Below, in pieces: positions 7,937 to 16,138 of a stretch of DNA of 33,353 nucleotides (position 1 is the stretch's first letter; the number at the start of each line of letters is the position of its first letter). The notes beneath the pieces were generated by a model. That model made no database searches. It was not told the origin of the DNA and was given only the letters and a program-made list of their open reading frames with translations. The position numbers and the translations under genes were made by a program. Source of the DNA: Candidatus Nezhaarchaeota archaeon WYZ-LMO8 (GTDB taxonomy: Archaea > Thermoproteota > Methanomethylicia > Nezhaarchaeales > WYZ-LMO8); assembly GCA_004347965.1 (NCBI GenBank), contig QNVF01000012.1:1-33353 (forward strand). The letters are read 5' to 3'.

Positions 7937-8049
7937 CTCGTAGCGTTACCGGCGGGCTGAGCTCCGCCGTTACTCCAGATGCGGCGAAGCCTCGATGAGG
8001 GCTAGCCAAGGGAGAAATCAACCTCTCCCACGGAGTTGTGGGAGGTTGT
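7937..8049 (+). promoter_or_regulatory. GC-rich structured leader with two mutually exclusive hairpins over the start of the transporter gene
   Basis: This stretch is far more GC-rich than its surroundings. Hairpin 1 pairs CGGCGG (7950-7955) with CCGCCG (7964-7969). Hairpin 2 pairs CTCCCAC (8025-8031) with GTGGGAG (8038-8044), extended by AAC/GTT across a two-base bulge, and buries a Shine-Dalgarno-like GGGAGG plus the TTG start. GGGAGA (8010-8015) can instead pair with TCTCCC (8024-8029), which would free that site. This looks like a switchable translational leader. An alternative reading is the solo right end of an IS200/IS605 element, whose archaeal ends carry similar hairpins. No known riboswitch class was recognised. 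A TATA-like run lies near 7915-7925. Confidence 0.45.
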
Positions 8050-8702
8050 CTGGTGAAGGTACTCGAATAATACTGGTATCAGTATTTACAGCATCTCTAA
8101 TAGTAGCCAATATAACAGCATCGAAGATCATACAGCTTTGGTGGTTAACGTTTCCAGCCGGCACTTTAGCTTACTGCATCACATTTCTTTGTACAGACCT
8201 GTACACTGAGTTCTTTGGGAAACGTGAAACTGAACTTGTTGTTCTTGCAGGCTTCGTTGCCAACATCCTCATGGTTGTCTTAGTTCAAGCAGCCATAATG
8301 GCTCCCATAGCCCCCTTCCAAGAGGGTTATCAAGAGATTTATGCAAATGTCTTGGCTCCTACGTGGCGCATCGTACTAGCCAGTATGGTAGCTTACATAA
8401 TATCACAGAGCCATGACGTCTGGGCCTTTCACTTTTGGGGTAAACTGACTAGAGGCAAGCACTTATGGATACGTAACAACGCCTCAACGATGGTTAGCCA
8501 AGCCATAGACACGCTAATCTTCACGTTCATAGCATTTTGGGGTGCCATCGATTTAGTCAACATATTGAACATGATGGCTACTCTCTATGTAATTAAGTGG
8601 GTCATAGCCGCACTTGACACCCCCTTCTGCTACCTAGGTGTACATCTAATACGCAAGATCACCAACTTAAAGCCCATATGGCTCAGAGGAGATGAGGTTT
8701 GA
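8046..8702 (+). CDS. yhhQ: YhhQ-type 7-deazaguanine (queuosine/archaeosine) precursor transporter
   Basis: Integral membrane protein of the YhhQ/COG1738 family, which takes up preQ0/preQ1-type 7-deazaguanines. Signatures are ASLIVANITASKII, FPAGTLAYCITFLCTDLYTE, VFLV-like helices, and the SQSHDVWAFHFW and WIRNNASTMVSQAID segments. The open frame extends back to an ATG at 7995, but the residues before 8046 are encoded by the structured leader and look non-protein-like. The TTG at 8046 gives an N-terminus typical of the family, although its GGAGG site abuts the start codon with no spacer. The stop overlaps the next start by four bases (TTGA), coupling it to QueC and supporting a role in archaeosine precursor supply. 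Confidence 0.85.
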   Translation: MSGEGTRIILVSVFTASLIVANITASKIIQLWWLTFPAGTLAYCITFLCTDLYTEFFGKRETELVVLAGFVANILMVVLVQAAIMAPIAPFQEGYQEIYANVLAPTWRIVLASMVAYIISQSHDVWAFHFWGKLTRGKHLWIRNNASTMVSQAIDTLIFTFIAFWGAIDLVNILNMMATLYVIKWVIAALDTPFCYLGVHLIRKITNLKPIWLRGDEV

Positions 8703-9439
8703 GGAAAGCAGTATCAATAGTTAGTGGAGGGCCTGATAGCATAAGCTATGCAGCTACGTGGAAAACTAGAGGTTACGTGATTTACCCGATCATATTCGAT
8801 TACGGTCAAAAGGGGCGCAAAGAGATTGAGGTAGCAAAGAATATTAGCAAGATCTTAGGGTTCGAAGAGCCTCTTGTCCTAGACATCTCATCGATCAAGA
8901 ACATATGGTTTGGAACACAGCTTTTAGATGAACGAGTGAGCGTTGAGAAGGACTATAGCCCTACCGTGGTAGTACCTATGAGGAATGTGATCTTCATAGT
9001 CATCGCTTGTGCCTATGCCTTAACCATTGGAGCTGAGGTTGTGATTTATGGAGCCCACCTTGACGACGTTGCTGCTCGAATAGATACAGGTGAACCACTC
9101 TACCCTGATTGTCATCCAAACATCGCCCTAATACTTGAGGAAGTAGTGAAAATGGCTCACTTCCCAGTGGGAGCTAAGAAGCTGGAGGTATGGAGCCCAG
9201 CAAGAGAGGGGCTTACTAAAGCTCAGAACCTAAGGAAGGGCTATGAGCTTCTAGGAGACTTGATATATGAGAGTTGGAGCTGTTACCTTAGTGACTCAGT
9301 TCACTGTGGTGCTTGTGAGTCTTGCTTCAATAGGCATAAAGCCTTCGTTGAAGCAGGAATTCAAGATAAGACTAGTTACCGAGAGCATCCTAGAGTTCAT
9401 GAAAAGTGTTTTAACAAGAGTTGTGGTGTGGATTTCTAG
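8699..9439 (+). CDS. queC: 7-cyano-7-deazaguanine synthase QueC-like
   Basis: ATP-dependent enzyme that converts 7-carboxy-7-deazaguanine to preQ0, the base inserted at tRNA position 15 for archaeosine. The 246-aa protein starts at a TTG overlapping the transporter stop. The PP-loop ATP-pyrophosphatase motif is SGGPDS (residues 9-14). FDYGQKGRKEIEVAK and VVVPMRNVIF are QueC-typical. Four cysteines (195, 203, 206, 209) form the zinc site within CYLSDSVHCGACESC. The PP-loop has Pro where many QueC proteins have Leu or another residue; the rest is canonical. Having synthesis and uptake genes coupled means the cell may draw on both routes, or the QueC could act on an imported precursor. Confidence 0.9.
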   Translation: MRKAVSIVSGGPDSISYAATWKTRGYVIYPIIFDYGQKGRKEIEVAKNISKILGFEEPLVLDISSIKNIWFGTQLLDERVSVEKDYSPTVVVPMRNVIFIVIACAYALTIGAEVVIYGAHLDDVAARIDTGEPLYPDCHPNIALILEEVVKMAHFPVGAKKLEVWSPAREGLTKAQNLRKGYELLGDLIYESWSCYLSDSVHCGACESCFNRHKAFVEAGIQDKTSYREHPRVHEKCFNKSCGVDF

Positions 9440-10599
9440 CCAACTTTCCTCTTAGCTTTCCTTCTTGTCCTCTCCCTCTCTTCTACAACCTCCTCACCAG
9501 CTACGATGCCTACGCCCATAAGTCTCTTAAATGCTGAGTCTAGAAACTTTATGTAAGAACCTCTTTGACCAACAAAGGCTCCGAACTCTTCCTTCACCTT
9601 CACCATCAAATTCGGTCCAGCAAAGTCAACGTCAGTTATGTGTTTGTGAATCCACGAAACTGGATGTATAGCTCTCACGATTTCCGTGAAGTTCAACGTT
9701 AGCTCTACAGCTCTTAGCTTAAGTTGAGCATCCTGCTCAATCTTGTTTATCCTCTCACCACCTTTACCTATCAATCTAGCTAAGTAGCCCTCCTTGACTA
9801 TTACGAGGGCGTCTGGTACATGCTCGGCGGTTATATCGAAAGCCCTCTTATCGTCCATTAAATCCAGGACAGTTATGACGTCAGCGTCTGGTGCATGTAT
9901 TTTGGCGGAGTCCACAACACTTCTTTCAACGCTGCTTAAAGCCCTCTTTCTCATCTTCATTTCGAGAAGGAGTTTTATGCCTCTTTTCGCTCCGGGTCTA
10001 ACTATGTCCTTTAACCCTAAGTCCACTACTTTAGCATTGTCCTCGCCTAATAGAACTTCTCTTAACGCTACTATCCCACTGGAACCCATGCCTAAGACGC
10101 TTTGTAAGACAGGATCCCCGGCAATTATGAGTTTGCTATTACGGCCAATCCTCATGAAGGCCTCTATAGCGCTTTCTGGCATTACTGCTTGAGCATCATC
10201 GACAAATATCACGGTTTCATCGAATGTCCTACCTCTTAAGTAGTGTGTGTCAGCGAAGAGAAGCTTACCATCTCTAATCAACTCCTCTACTTCTTGCCAC
10301 TCTATCAAGCCTGTAAAAATGTCTTTGAGGTAAGCTGAAGCTAAGTCATAGTAGAGCTCTCCAGCATCGATGGTTGTAACCTCTCTTCCAGTCACGACAT
10401 CTACAACAGGTCTAGCTATCACAAACCTCTTGTACTTTCCTCCCACAACACCATCAATACCATAAGAAGCACTCAACAAGCTCTTACCAGTGCCCGTAGG
10501 ACCGAAAACTCCGACTACTTCGTAGGTATCGTCTTTAAGTGCTTGAAGTAACTCCTCCTGCCCAGGACTCATGGGCTTTATCTTTTCCAAAAGACCCAT
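9436..10599 (-). CDS. PhoH-like ATPase with C-terminal KH RNA-binding domain
   Basis: 387-aa cytoplasmic protein combining a PhoH/SF1-helicase-like ATPase (residues 1 to about 225) with an RNA-binding module. Walker A is GPTGTGKS (33-40). Walker B is VIFVDDAQ (130-137), with AGDPVLQ following as in PhoH. A KH-type loop, LIGKGGERINKIE (276-288), sits in the C-terminal part, followed by a second KH-like repeat around FGAFVGQRGSYIKFLD. The last 20 residues are strongly basic. KH plus PhoH suggests RNA handling, such as turnover or ribosome-associated remodelling; no direct function is known to me. The stop overlaps the queC end tail-to-tail by four bases. The start has an AGGGG upstream. Confidence 0.88.
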   Translation of the reverse strand: MGLLEKIKPMSPGQEELLQALKDDTYEVVGVFGPTGTGKSLLSASYGIDGVVGGKYKRFVIARPVVDVVTGREVTTIDAGELYYDLASAYLKDIFTGLIEWQEVEELIRDGKLLFADTHYLRGRTFDETVIFVDDAQAVMPESAIEAFMRIGRNSKLIIAGDPVLQSVLGMGSSGIVALREVLLGEDNAKVVDLGLKDIVRPGAKRGIKLLLEMKMRKRALSSVERSVVDSAKIHAPDADVITVLDLMDDKRAFDITAEHVPDALVIVKEGYLARLIGKGGERINKIEQDAQLKLRAVELTLNFTEIVRAIHPVSWIHKHITDVDFAGPNLMVKVKEEFGAFVGQRGSYIKFLDSAFKRLMGVGIVAGEEVVEERERTRRKAKRKVG

Positions 10600-10648
10600 A
10601 GCTAAACCCCTAGCTGCTAGCCTTACTTACACAAGAACCGACGCTTAA

Positions 10649-10666
10649 ACTTACGTTACAGTAAGT
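10649..10666. promoter_or_regulatory. inverted repeat between divergent genes
   Basis: ACTTAC (10649-10654) and GTAAGT (10661-10666) form a perfect six-base inverted repeat around GTTACA, midway between the PhoH-like gene and the ribbon-helix-helix gene. Its size and place suit a dimeric DNA-binding protein, possibly the ribbon-helix-helix product encoded 65 bases away. Confidence 0.35.
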
Positions 10667-10730
10667 GAAGGTTAGGTCTAAGGAGCAAGGTTTAGGTAGC
10701 TGATACTAGTTAGGTATCTATCAAGGAGCT

Positions 10731-11369
10731 ATGCCGATTATTACAATAGAGGTATCTGAGGAGACTTATAAGAAGCTAAAAGAGGATGCGCTATCCAGAG
10801 GTCTAACTGTAGATTTTTACGTGGCTTCATTGATTGAGGATCTCGTCGCTAGAAGTAGACCTGTTACTTCATTAAGTAAACCGAAACAGATGACAAAGAA
10901 GGGTATTCCAGACGATTTTTACAAAGCATTTAAGAAGTGGTGGCGGTTGAGAGATGAAATTTCGTTTGAAGAGTTCGTGAAGCAAGCCGTTCAAGAAGGC
11001 TTCGATGAAGGGGATGTTTACGAGTGGTCTTACAAGCTGTGGGATAAGTTTGAGGGGAAAGAATTAGAGATTGCAACTAAGTTGAGTGAGATGGTCAAGA
11101 GCTCTAAGGTACTGTTCTTAAGCGAGCTCAAGCCGAAGAACCCTAAAGAGTACGTGAGGATAGCTAAAAGCGCTGGTGTTAAGGTCTTAGAGGGGGTTAA
11201 GGACGTTGTTTTAGTTGAGAGCGACTTCTATAAGACGTTTCTTGAGAAGTTGAAGAAGTTATCGAGAGAAGTTAAGGGGTTGAGGGGGGCTGAAGAGAAG
11301 CTCCTGAAGTTCATGCAAGAGAATGGATTGGTGTACCTAGACGTCAATGGCCATTGGAAGCTCTGTTAA
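10731..11369 (+). CDS. ribbon-helix-helix N-terminal protein of unknown function
   Basis: 212-aa protein. The first 45 residues fit a ribbon-helix-helix/CopG-like DNA-binding fold: a short beta strand (IITIEVSEETYKKL) followed by two helices. After a Ser/Lys linker comes a novel, highly charged helical region (residues 60-200) with KAFKKWWRLRDEISFEEFV and a Lys/Glu-rich tail ending in a possible small winged-helix-like unit (AEEKLLKFMQENGLVYLDVN). I do not recognise the central part. The ATG at 10731 has an AAGGAG site four bases upstream. It precedes the Nre repair gene by 42 bases on the same strand, so they may share a transcript. It could be a regulator or a DNA-binding partner of Nre. 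Confidence 0.75.
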   Translation: MPIITIEVSEETYKKLKEDALSRGLTVDFYVASLIEDLVARSRPVTSLSKPKQMTKKGIPDDFYKAFKKWWRLRDEISFEEFVKQAVQEGFDEGDVYEWSYKLWDKFEGKELEIATKLSEMVKSSKVLFLSELKPKNPKEYVRIAKSAGVKVLEGVKDVVLVESDFYKTFLEKLKKLSREVKGLRGAEEKLLKFMQENGLVYLDVNGHWKLC

Positions 11370-11411
11370 CTCAAAGCTTTAATATTATCCTAGTAGGAAT
11401 TTCTATAGAAG

Positions 11412-12812
11412 ATGGTTAAGAAATTTAAGAAGTTCGTAAAGGTAGTCAAGGCAAAAACTCCTTGGCTAGAGCACGTGATCGAGGAGTTTGAAGATGCTTG
11501 CGACTTGAATCAAGTGGACTTAGTCATCAGGGCTCCACCAGGAAGCCTGTGCGTTTATTGTAAGGGCTCTAAGATGCTTTGTGGCAAGGCTCAGTGTCCA
11601 ATACTCGTAAAAATCTACAGCATAGCAAGAGTTAGCTCGATCATAAGTTCATTAAACATCGTTGGTTCATCACCCCCAGCAATATTCATTGGTCGTCATG
11701 GATATCCATACGTTCAAGCAGGCCCTCTAGTACCACCTTTCACAGGAGACACAAGTATCCTTGACACACCGGAGCTCTGGCTCAAAGCAAGCATTCAAGA
11801 TATAGTGGACTTCAGGGTGAAGCTGATACGTGGAAAAACTAGGTTCCATGTCAAAGACGCCAATGAGCCTCCTAGAATCTTAAGTGAAGTTCAATTAATG
11901 GCTATGGGGTCGAAGCCCGTCGACTCTGAAATGATCCTATTAAAGAAGCCTAGCGCAAGTATACTGCTTGACGATGAAGTTCAACCTATGGGGCCGTCAG
12001 CTCCAATAAAGGAGCTCAAGATAGGGAACGTCAGCTCCAATAAGCTCATCGAAAAGGCTATTAGCGATACAGATTTGAAGGCTAGAGACGCGATCCTCGA
12101 GCTTTACGAAGAAGGAGTCCCTGTATCACAAATCCAGAGAGTATTGAGTGCAGGCCTTCTTGGAGTTAAGGGTGTGAGGAAGCTTGTGCCTACAAGATGG
12201 AGTATAACCGCTGTAGACAGCACGATATCCAGGGTTTTGAGGGATGAGAAGGTTAAGGAAATGCCTGAGATAGATGAATATAGGGTCTACAGCCTTAACT
12301 TCATGGATAATAGATTCGTGATACTAATGTTTCCTGGGAAGTGGAGCTACGAATCCATAGAGGCTTGGTTCCCTGGAACCGCATGGAATCCCGGTGGGGA
12401 GTCCATAGCCTTCTGCGGTGATTGGGAGGGCTATTGGGGTAGAACAACTTACGCCAGCATGGGAGGATGCTACTACGCTGCAAGACTTGCTGTCACCGAG
12501 CATCTCGTTAAGATAGGTAAGCAAGCATCGGCTCTAGTACTTCGAGAGGCACATCCAGGCTACATAATGCCGGTTGGAGTCTGGATTGTTAGGGAGTGTG
12601 TCAGGAAGGCTCTTAATCAAGGGTATGAGAAGAGCAATGACTTAAAGGATGCCTTGAATATAGCCTTCAGCAAGTTATCGATAAGCTCAAGTATCTGGAT
12701 GCAGGTAAGCAAGCTCCTCAATCACTACGTTAAGCAAGAGAGGTTGACAAAGTTTATTGATCATAGATTGAAAACGACGCCTTCAAACTTTGATGAGAGT
12801 CTCAATAGGTAA
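11412..12812 (+). CDS. nre: Nre-family archaeal DNA repair protein
   Basis: 466-aa member of the archaeal Nre (DUF650/DUF651, COG1602) family, which has been linked to DNA-damage repair and PCNA interaction in haloarchaea. The N-terminus has a Cys4 zinc-like site (C47, C50, C57, C62 in CVYCKGSKMLCGKAQC). It is followed by family blocks SSPPAIFIGRHGYPYVQAG, PPFTGDTSILDTPELW and DIVDFRVKLIRGKT. The C-terminal half contains WFPGTAWNPGGESIAFCGDW. Near the end QERLTKFI (442-449) resembles a PCNA-interacting peptide. The ATG at 11412 is preceded by an AT-rich gap with weak ribosome-binding signals. Length and motif order match full-length family members. Confidence 0.9.
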   Translation: MVKKFKKFVKVVKAKTPWLEHVIEEFEDACDLNQVDLVIRAPPGSLCVYCKGSKMLCGKAQCPILVKIYSIARVSSIISSLNIVGSSPPAIFIGRHGYPYVQAGPLVPPFTGDTSILDTPELWLKASIQDIVDFRVKLIRGKTRFHVKDANEPPRILSEVQLMAMGSKPVDSEMILLKKPSASILLDDEVQPMGPSAPIKELKIGNVSSNKLIEKAISDTDLKARDAILELYEEGVPVSQIQRVLSAGLLGVKGVRKLVPTRWSITAVDSTISRVLRDEKVKEMPEIDEYRVYSLNFMDNRFVILMFPGKWSYESIEAWFPGTAWNPGGESIAFCGDWEGYWGRTTYASMGGCYYAARLAVTEHLVKIGKQASALVLREAHPGYIMPVGVWIVRECVRKALNQGYEKSNDLKDALNIAFSKLSISSSIWMQVSKLLNHYVKQERLTKFIDHRLKTTPSNFDESLNR

Positions 12813-12868
12813 TGAATTTTGTAGCAACCCCTTTAAGCAACAGTGTGGAACTAATATTGTGAGTAAAG

Positions 12869-13291
12869 ATGTCCTATCGAGTTTCAGTAGTCAGTATCGA
12901 GAGGTGTATTGGCTGCTATAGCTGCATGTTTGCTTGCTCGCGATTTAGGTTTGGCGAGGTTAGCTTAGCTAAGAGCGCGATCCAGGTTAAGTCTGCTGGA
13001 GGCATAGAGAGGGGCTTCGTTATCGTGGTTTGTAGAGCCTGTGTAGATCCTCCCTGCGTTAAAAGCTGCCCAACTGGAGCCTTAACTCCCCGTCCAGGTG
13101 GAGGGGTAATATTTAATGAAGCTAAGTGCAACTCTTGCAAAAGCTGTTATGAGGCTTGCATAGTGAGAGCCGTTGTTTGGGATGAAGAGAAGGACAAGCC
13201 GATAATATGTAGATACTGTGGCTTTTGCACAAAGTTCTGCCCGCATAACGTGATAGTATTTGAGCCTATGGGGAGGGAACTATTGGTATGA
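12869..13291 (+). CDS. 4Fe-4S ferredoxin-type electron-transfer subunit of the AOR-like enzyme
   Basis: 140-aa iron-sulfur protein with the layout of DMSO-reductase-type or AOR-partner electron-transfer subunits. Cysteine groups are CIGCYSCMFAC near the N-terminus, CRACVDPPCVKSCP, CNSCKSCYEAC, and CRYCGFCTKFCP. Together they allow about four [4Fe-4S] clusters. It overlaps the AOR-like gene by four bases (ATGA), so the two are translationally coupled and very likely form one complex. The subunit would shuttle electrons between the tungstopterin site and soluble ferredoxin or another acceptor. There is no signal peptide, so the complex should be cytoplasmic. Confidence 0.9.
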   Translation: MSYRVSVVSIERCIGCYSCMFACSRFRFGEVSLAKSAIQVKSAGGIERGFVIVVCRACVDPPCVKSCPTGALTPRPGGGVIFNEAKCNSCKSCYEACIVRAVVWDEEKDKPIICRYCGFCTKFCPHNVIVFEPMGRELLV

Positions 13292-15063
13292 TTAATTCAA
13301 GCTTGTATAATGTTTTGTACATAGACTTAACCGAGAGGAAGTATGAAGTTCAAGAGAGGAGAGACCTCTTTGAAAAGTACTTGGGAGGAGCGGGGGTTGC
13401 AGTAAAGCTTCTTGAAGAAGAATGTCCCAAGGGCGTTGATCCCTTCTCACCTGATAATCCAATAATACTTGCTGTAGGCCCCTTGACTGGACTTTATCCA
13501 CTAGCATCTAAGACTGTTGCTATGTTTAAGTCGCCTTTGACAGGAAATCTTGGCGAAAGCCATGCAGGCGGTAGATCAGCCGTAGCTATAAGGCTTGCAG
13601 GTTATGGAGCAATAGTCATTAAGGGTTCTTCGAGAACTCCGGTCTACATATCGATATTCAATGATCAGGTTAGGATAAAGGATGCTACCACTCTATGGGG
13701 CATGAGGTCTAGTTATGCTGTTGGTAGAGTGTTGAGAGAAATTGAGCCTGGTGCAGGTAAGAGAACCATAATGAGAATAGGGATTGCTGGAGAGAATCTT
13801 GTGAGATACGCTAACGTAGTGGTCGAAAGCTATAGGCACTTCGGTAGACTCGGGCTTGGAGCCGTCTTTGGAAGCAAGAAGCTAAAAGCAATAGTAATTG
13901 CCGGTACGAGAGGTGTAAAGGTCTATGACCTTAAGGCTTACATGAAGGTTTACGAGGAGATATTTAGAAGCATTACTGAAACAGGGGTCATGAGCAAGTA
14001 CCATGTGCTTGGAACAGCTGAAAATGTCTTACCCCTAAACGCGATGGGTGCTCTCCCAACAAGAAACCTCATGCAAACGAGATTTGAACTCGCTGAAAAC
14101 ATATCAGGTGAGACTTTAGCGGAGAAGTATTTGGTAAGGAAGATTGCGTGTACTCACTGCCCAATAGGATGTATACATTTGGCATCACTGAGGATAGCGT
14201 TTGCTCCAGGATATGAGTATGAGACCCTCGTAATACCCTACGACTACGAGCCGATATACTCCTTGGGGTCAATGCTGGGGATAGGATCAGCTGAGGGGCT
14301 GCTTAGGTTGATAGAGAAGGTTGAGGGACTGGGGCTTGATGCTATAAGTGTTGGAGTCGCAATGGCATGGGCGACTGAAGCTTATCAGAGAGGTCTAGTA
14401 ACTGACAAGGAGACTATGGGGCTAAGGCCTAACTGGGGTGAAGACGTTGAGGTCTACATAAGAATGGCAGAGAAGATAGCTAGGAGAGCTAATGAATTTT
14501 ATAGCGCTCTAGCCGATGGAGTTGAAGTCGCAGCATCAAAGTACGGGGGCTTGGACTTCGCATTAACGTGCGGAGGCAATGAAGTTCCTGGCTACCACAC
14601 TGGACCAGCTGCTATAGTGGGCTTTTTAACCGGTCCGAGACATTCTCACCTTGACAGTGCTGGCTACAGCATAGATCAAAAGGCTTTGAGGGGCCCGATG
14701 ATCGAGGAGGAAATGGTAAAGCAGATAGTTGAAGAAGAGAAGTTTCGAAATGTTCTAACAAGCCTCGTCATATGCTTATTTGCTAGAGGTGAGTATAAAC
14801 TAGAGAAAGTGGTTAGAGCACTTGAGCCATTAGGGATAAGGACGAGCCCTGAAGAGCTCATGAAACTTGGAGCCGAGATCCAGAGGGCAAAGGCTTCGTT
14901 TAAAGCAAGAGAGGGCTTTAATCCATATAATATGAGGATAGCTAAGAGGTTCCTTGAAACACCAACACCTCTTGGTAAGCTGAGTGAAGAGAGGTTAAGG
15001 GACATGATAAGGATGTACATCGAAATGGCAGGTTTAAAGAGCGTTTACGCGACATTAGATTGA
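13288..15063 (+). CDS. aldehyde:ferredoxin oxidoreductase-family tungstoenzyme
   Basis: 591-aa enzyme of the AOR family, which binds a tungsten bis-pterin and a [4Fe-4S] cluster and oxidises aldehydes or reduces acids. Seen are YIDLTERKYEV and KYLGGAGVAVKLL at the N-terminus, AVGPLTGLYPLASKT, and SPLTGNLGESHAGGR. The cluster ligands are C288, C291 and C295 in CTHCPIGC, with a fourth Cys at 496. The pterin-binding D-x-x-G-L-D motif reads EGLGLD (346-351). The second motif has Thr491 where the position five residues before the last cluster Cys is normally Asp. These changes suggest a divergent subgroup rather than classical AOR. The partner ferredoxin overlaps it upstream. Substrate unknown. 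Confidence 0.9.
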   Translation: MINSSLYNVLYIDLTERKYEVQERRDLFEKYLGGAGVAVKLLEEECPKGVDPFSPDNPIILAVGPLTGLYPLASKTVAMFKSPLTGNLGESHAGGRSAVAIRLAGYGAIVIKGSSRTPVYISIFNDQVRIKDATTLWGMRSSYAVGRVLREIEPGAGKRTIMRIGIAGENLVRYANVVVESYRHFGRLGLGAVFGSKKLKAIVIAGTRGVKVYDLKAYMKVYEEIFRSITETGVMSKYHVLGTAENVLPLNAMGALPTRNLMQTRFELAENISGETLAEKYLVRKIACTHCPIGCIHLASLRIAFAPGYEYETLVIPYDYEPIYSLGSMLGIGSAEGLLRLIEKVEGLGLDAISVGVAMAWATEAYQRGLVTDKETMGLRPNWGEDVEVYIRMAEKIARRANEFYSALADGVEVAASKYGGLDFALTCGGNEVPGYHTGPAAIVGFLTGPRHSHLDSAGYSIDQKALRGPMIEEEMVKQIVEEEKFRNVLTSLVICLFARGEYKLEKVVRALEPLGIRTSPEELMKLGAEIQRAKASFKAREGFNPYNMRIAKRFLETPTPLGKLSEERLRDMIRMYIEMAGLKSVYATLD

Positions 15064-15094
15064 CTTAGCTTTCCACGGTAGGTTTCCTTTCTAA

Positions 15095-16138
15095 CTAAAC
15101 CCTCAGCTTCTCAACTATTTTTCGAAGATCATCAGCGACTTTTTCAGGTGGTGTTGTATTGATATATGCATTAGTAGTAAGCTCAAAGCCGCCGAGTTTC
15201 GCTGTTCTCGGATAAACCTCTATGTGCCAGTGATAGCTTTCACCCTTCCACTGTAAGGGAGCTACGTGAAAACCTAGGTTGTATGGAGGGTCATTTAAAA
15301 CCTTCCTTAATGCTAGCAATGTTGTCTTAAGAACCCTAGATAAAGCCTTCCTCTCCTTCGGGTGAGTGTTTATGAATGATGGTTCGTGTCGCCTAGGTAT
15401 TATCCAGAACTCGTAGGGAAGTATGCTGGCCCAAGGAGCTATAACCACGTAATATTCATCAGCGTAAACTAGCCTTGGCGAACCAACTTCAAACTCTATC
15501 ATATCGCAGTACATGCATCCACCTCGATCCCTATTATATTTTTGTGCGGCCCTCACTTCTCTTCTCACTATTGGAGGGACTATCGGCAAAGCTATTACTT
15601 GACTATGTGGATGGGATATTGAGGCACCAGCTTCAAGCTTATAGTTTCTGAAGAGACACACATACTTCACATTCTTCTCATAGGATAGCTTAGTCATCAC
15701 GTCAAAGTAAGCTTCCACTACAAGCTCAAGATCCTTTACACTATTGTTATGTGGATGAGCATTGTGATCTGGAGATTCGACTATAACCTCGTGATAGCCG
15801 AATCCACTGTACGACGTGGTAGTAAAGAAGCCTTCATCAAACTTCTCTTCAAAAGGTAAATCGCTCTTAAGGGCCGGGAACATGTTTGGGAAGCATCTGA
15901 CAAGCCAGTTTCTAACCTTCTCATTTTCTCCATCAGCCAGCTTAACAAGCTTGCTTCCTACGCGAGAGTAGACAAGCCATGCGGGAGGAGTCATATGTTC
16001 ATTTCCTGGACAAAAAGGGCACTGACTTAATGGGCTCTTCCCCTCTCTAGGTCTCTTCATTCTACAAGAAGCTATAATCACCCAGCGATTAGTGGTCTCT
16101 TCATGTCTAATCTCCGGTTCTTCCAAGATGCTTTCCAT
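15095..16138 (-). CDS. galT: galactose-1-phosphate uridylyltransferase (HIT superfamily)
   Basis: Nucleotidylyltransferase of the GalT family, which exchanges UMP between UDP-sugar and sugar-1-phosphate. The zinc pair CPFCPGN lies near the N-terminus. HNAHPHNN and the active-site ISHPHSQ (catalytic His of the H-P-H-x-Q motif) are clear, and HWHIEVYPR follows in the second HIT-like half. CMYC in the middle may form another zinc site. An in-frame TTG lies further out at 16174, but the ATG at 16138 was chosen because GGAGG-AGG abuts it and a TATA-like ACTATAAAGG lies about 20 bases upstream. This gives 347 aa, normal for the family. Archaeal homologues can use other nucleotides or sugars, so substrates are uncertain. 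The facing phosphohexomutase fits the same sugar-phosphate pathway. Confidence 0.9.
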   Translation of the reverse strand: MESILEEPEIRHEETTNRWVIIASCRMKRPREGKSPLSQCPFCPGNEHMTPPAWLVYSRVGSKLVKLADGENEKVRNWLVRCFPNMFPALKSDLPFEEKFDEGFFTTTSYSGFGYHEVIVESPDHNAHPHNNSVKDLELVVEAYFDVMTKLSYEKNVKYVCLFRNYKLEAGASISHPHSQVIALPIVPPIVRREVRAAQKYNRDRGGCMYCDMIEFEVGSPRLVYADEYYVVIAPWASILPYEFWIIPRRHEPSFINTHPKERKALSRVLKTTLLALRKVLNDPPYNLGFHVAPLQWKGESYHWHIEVYPRTAKLGGFELTTNAYINTTPPEKVADDLRKIVEKLRV

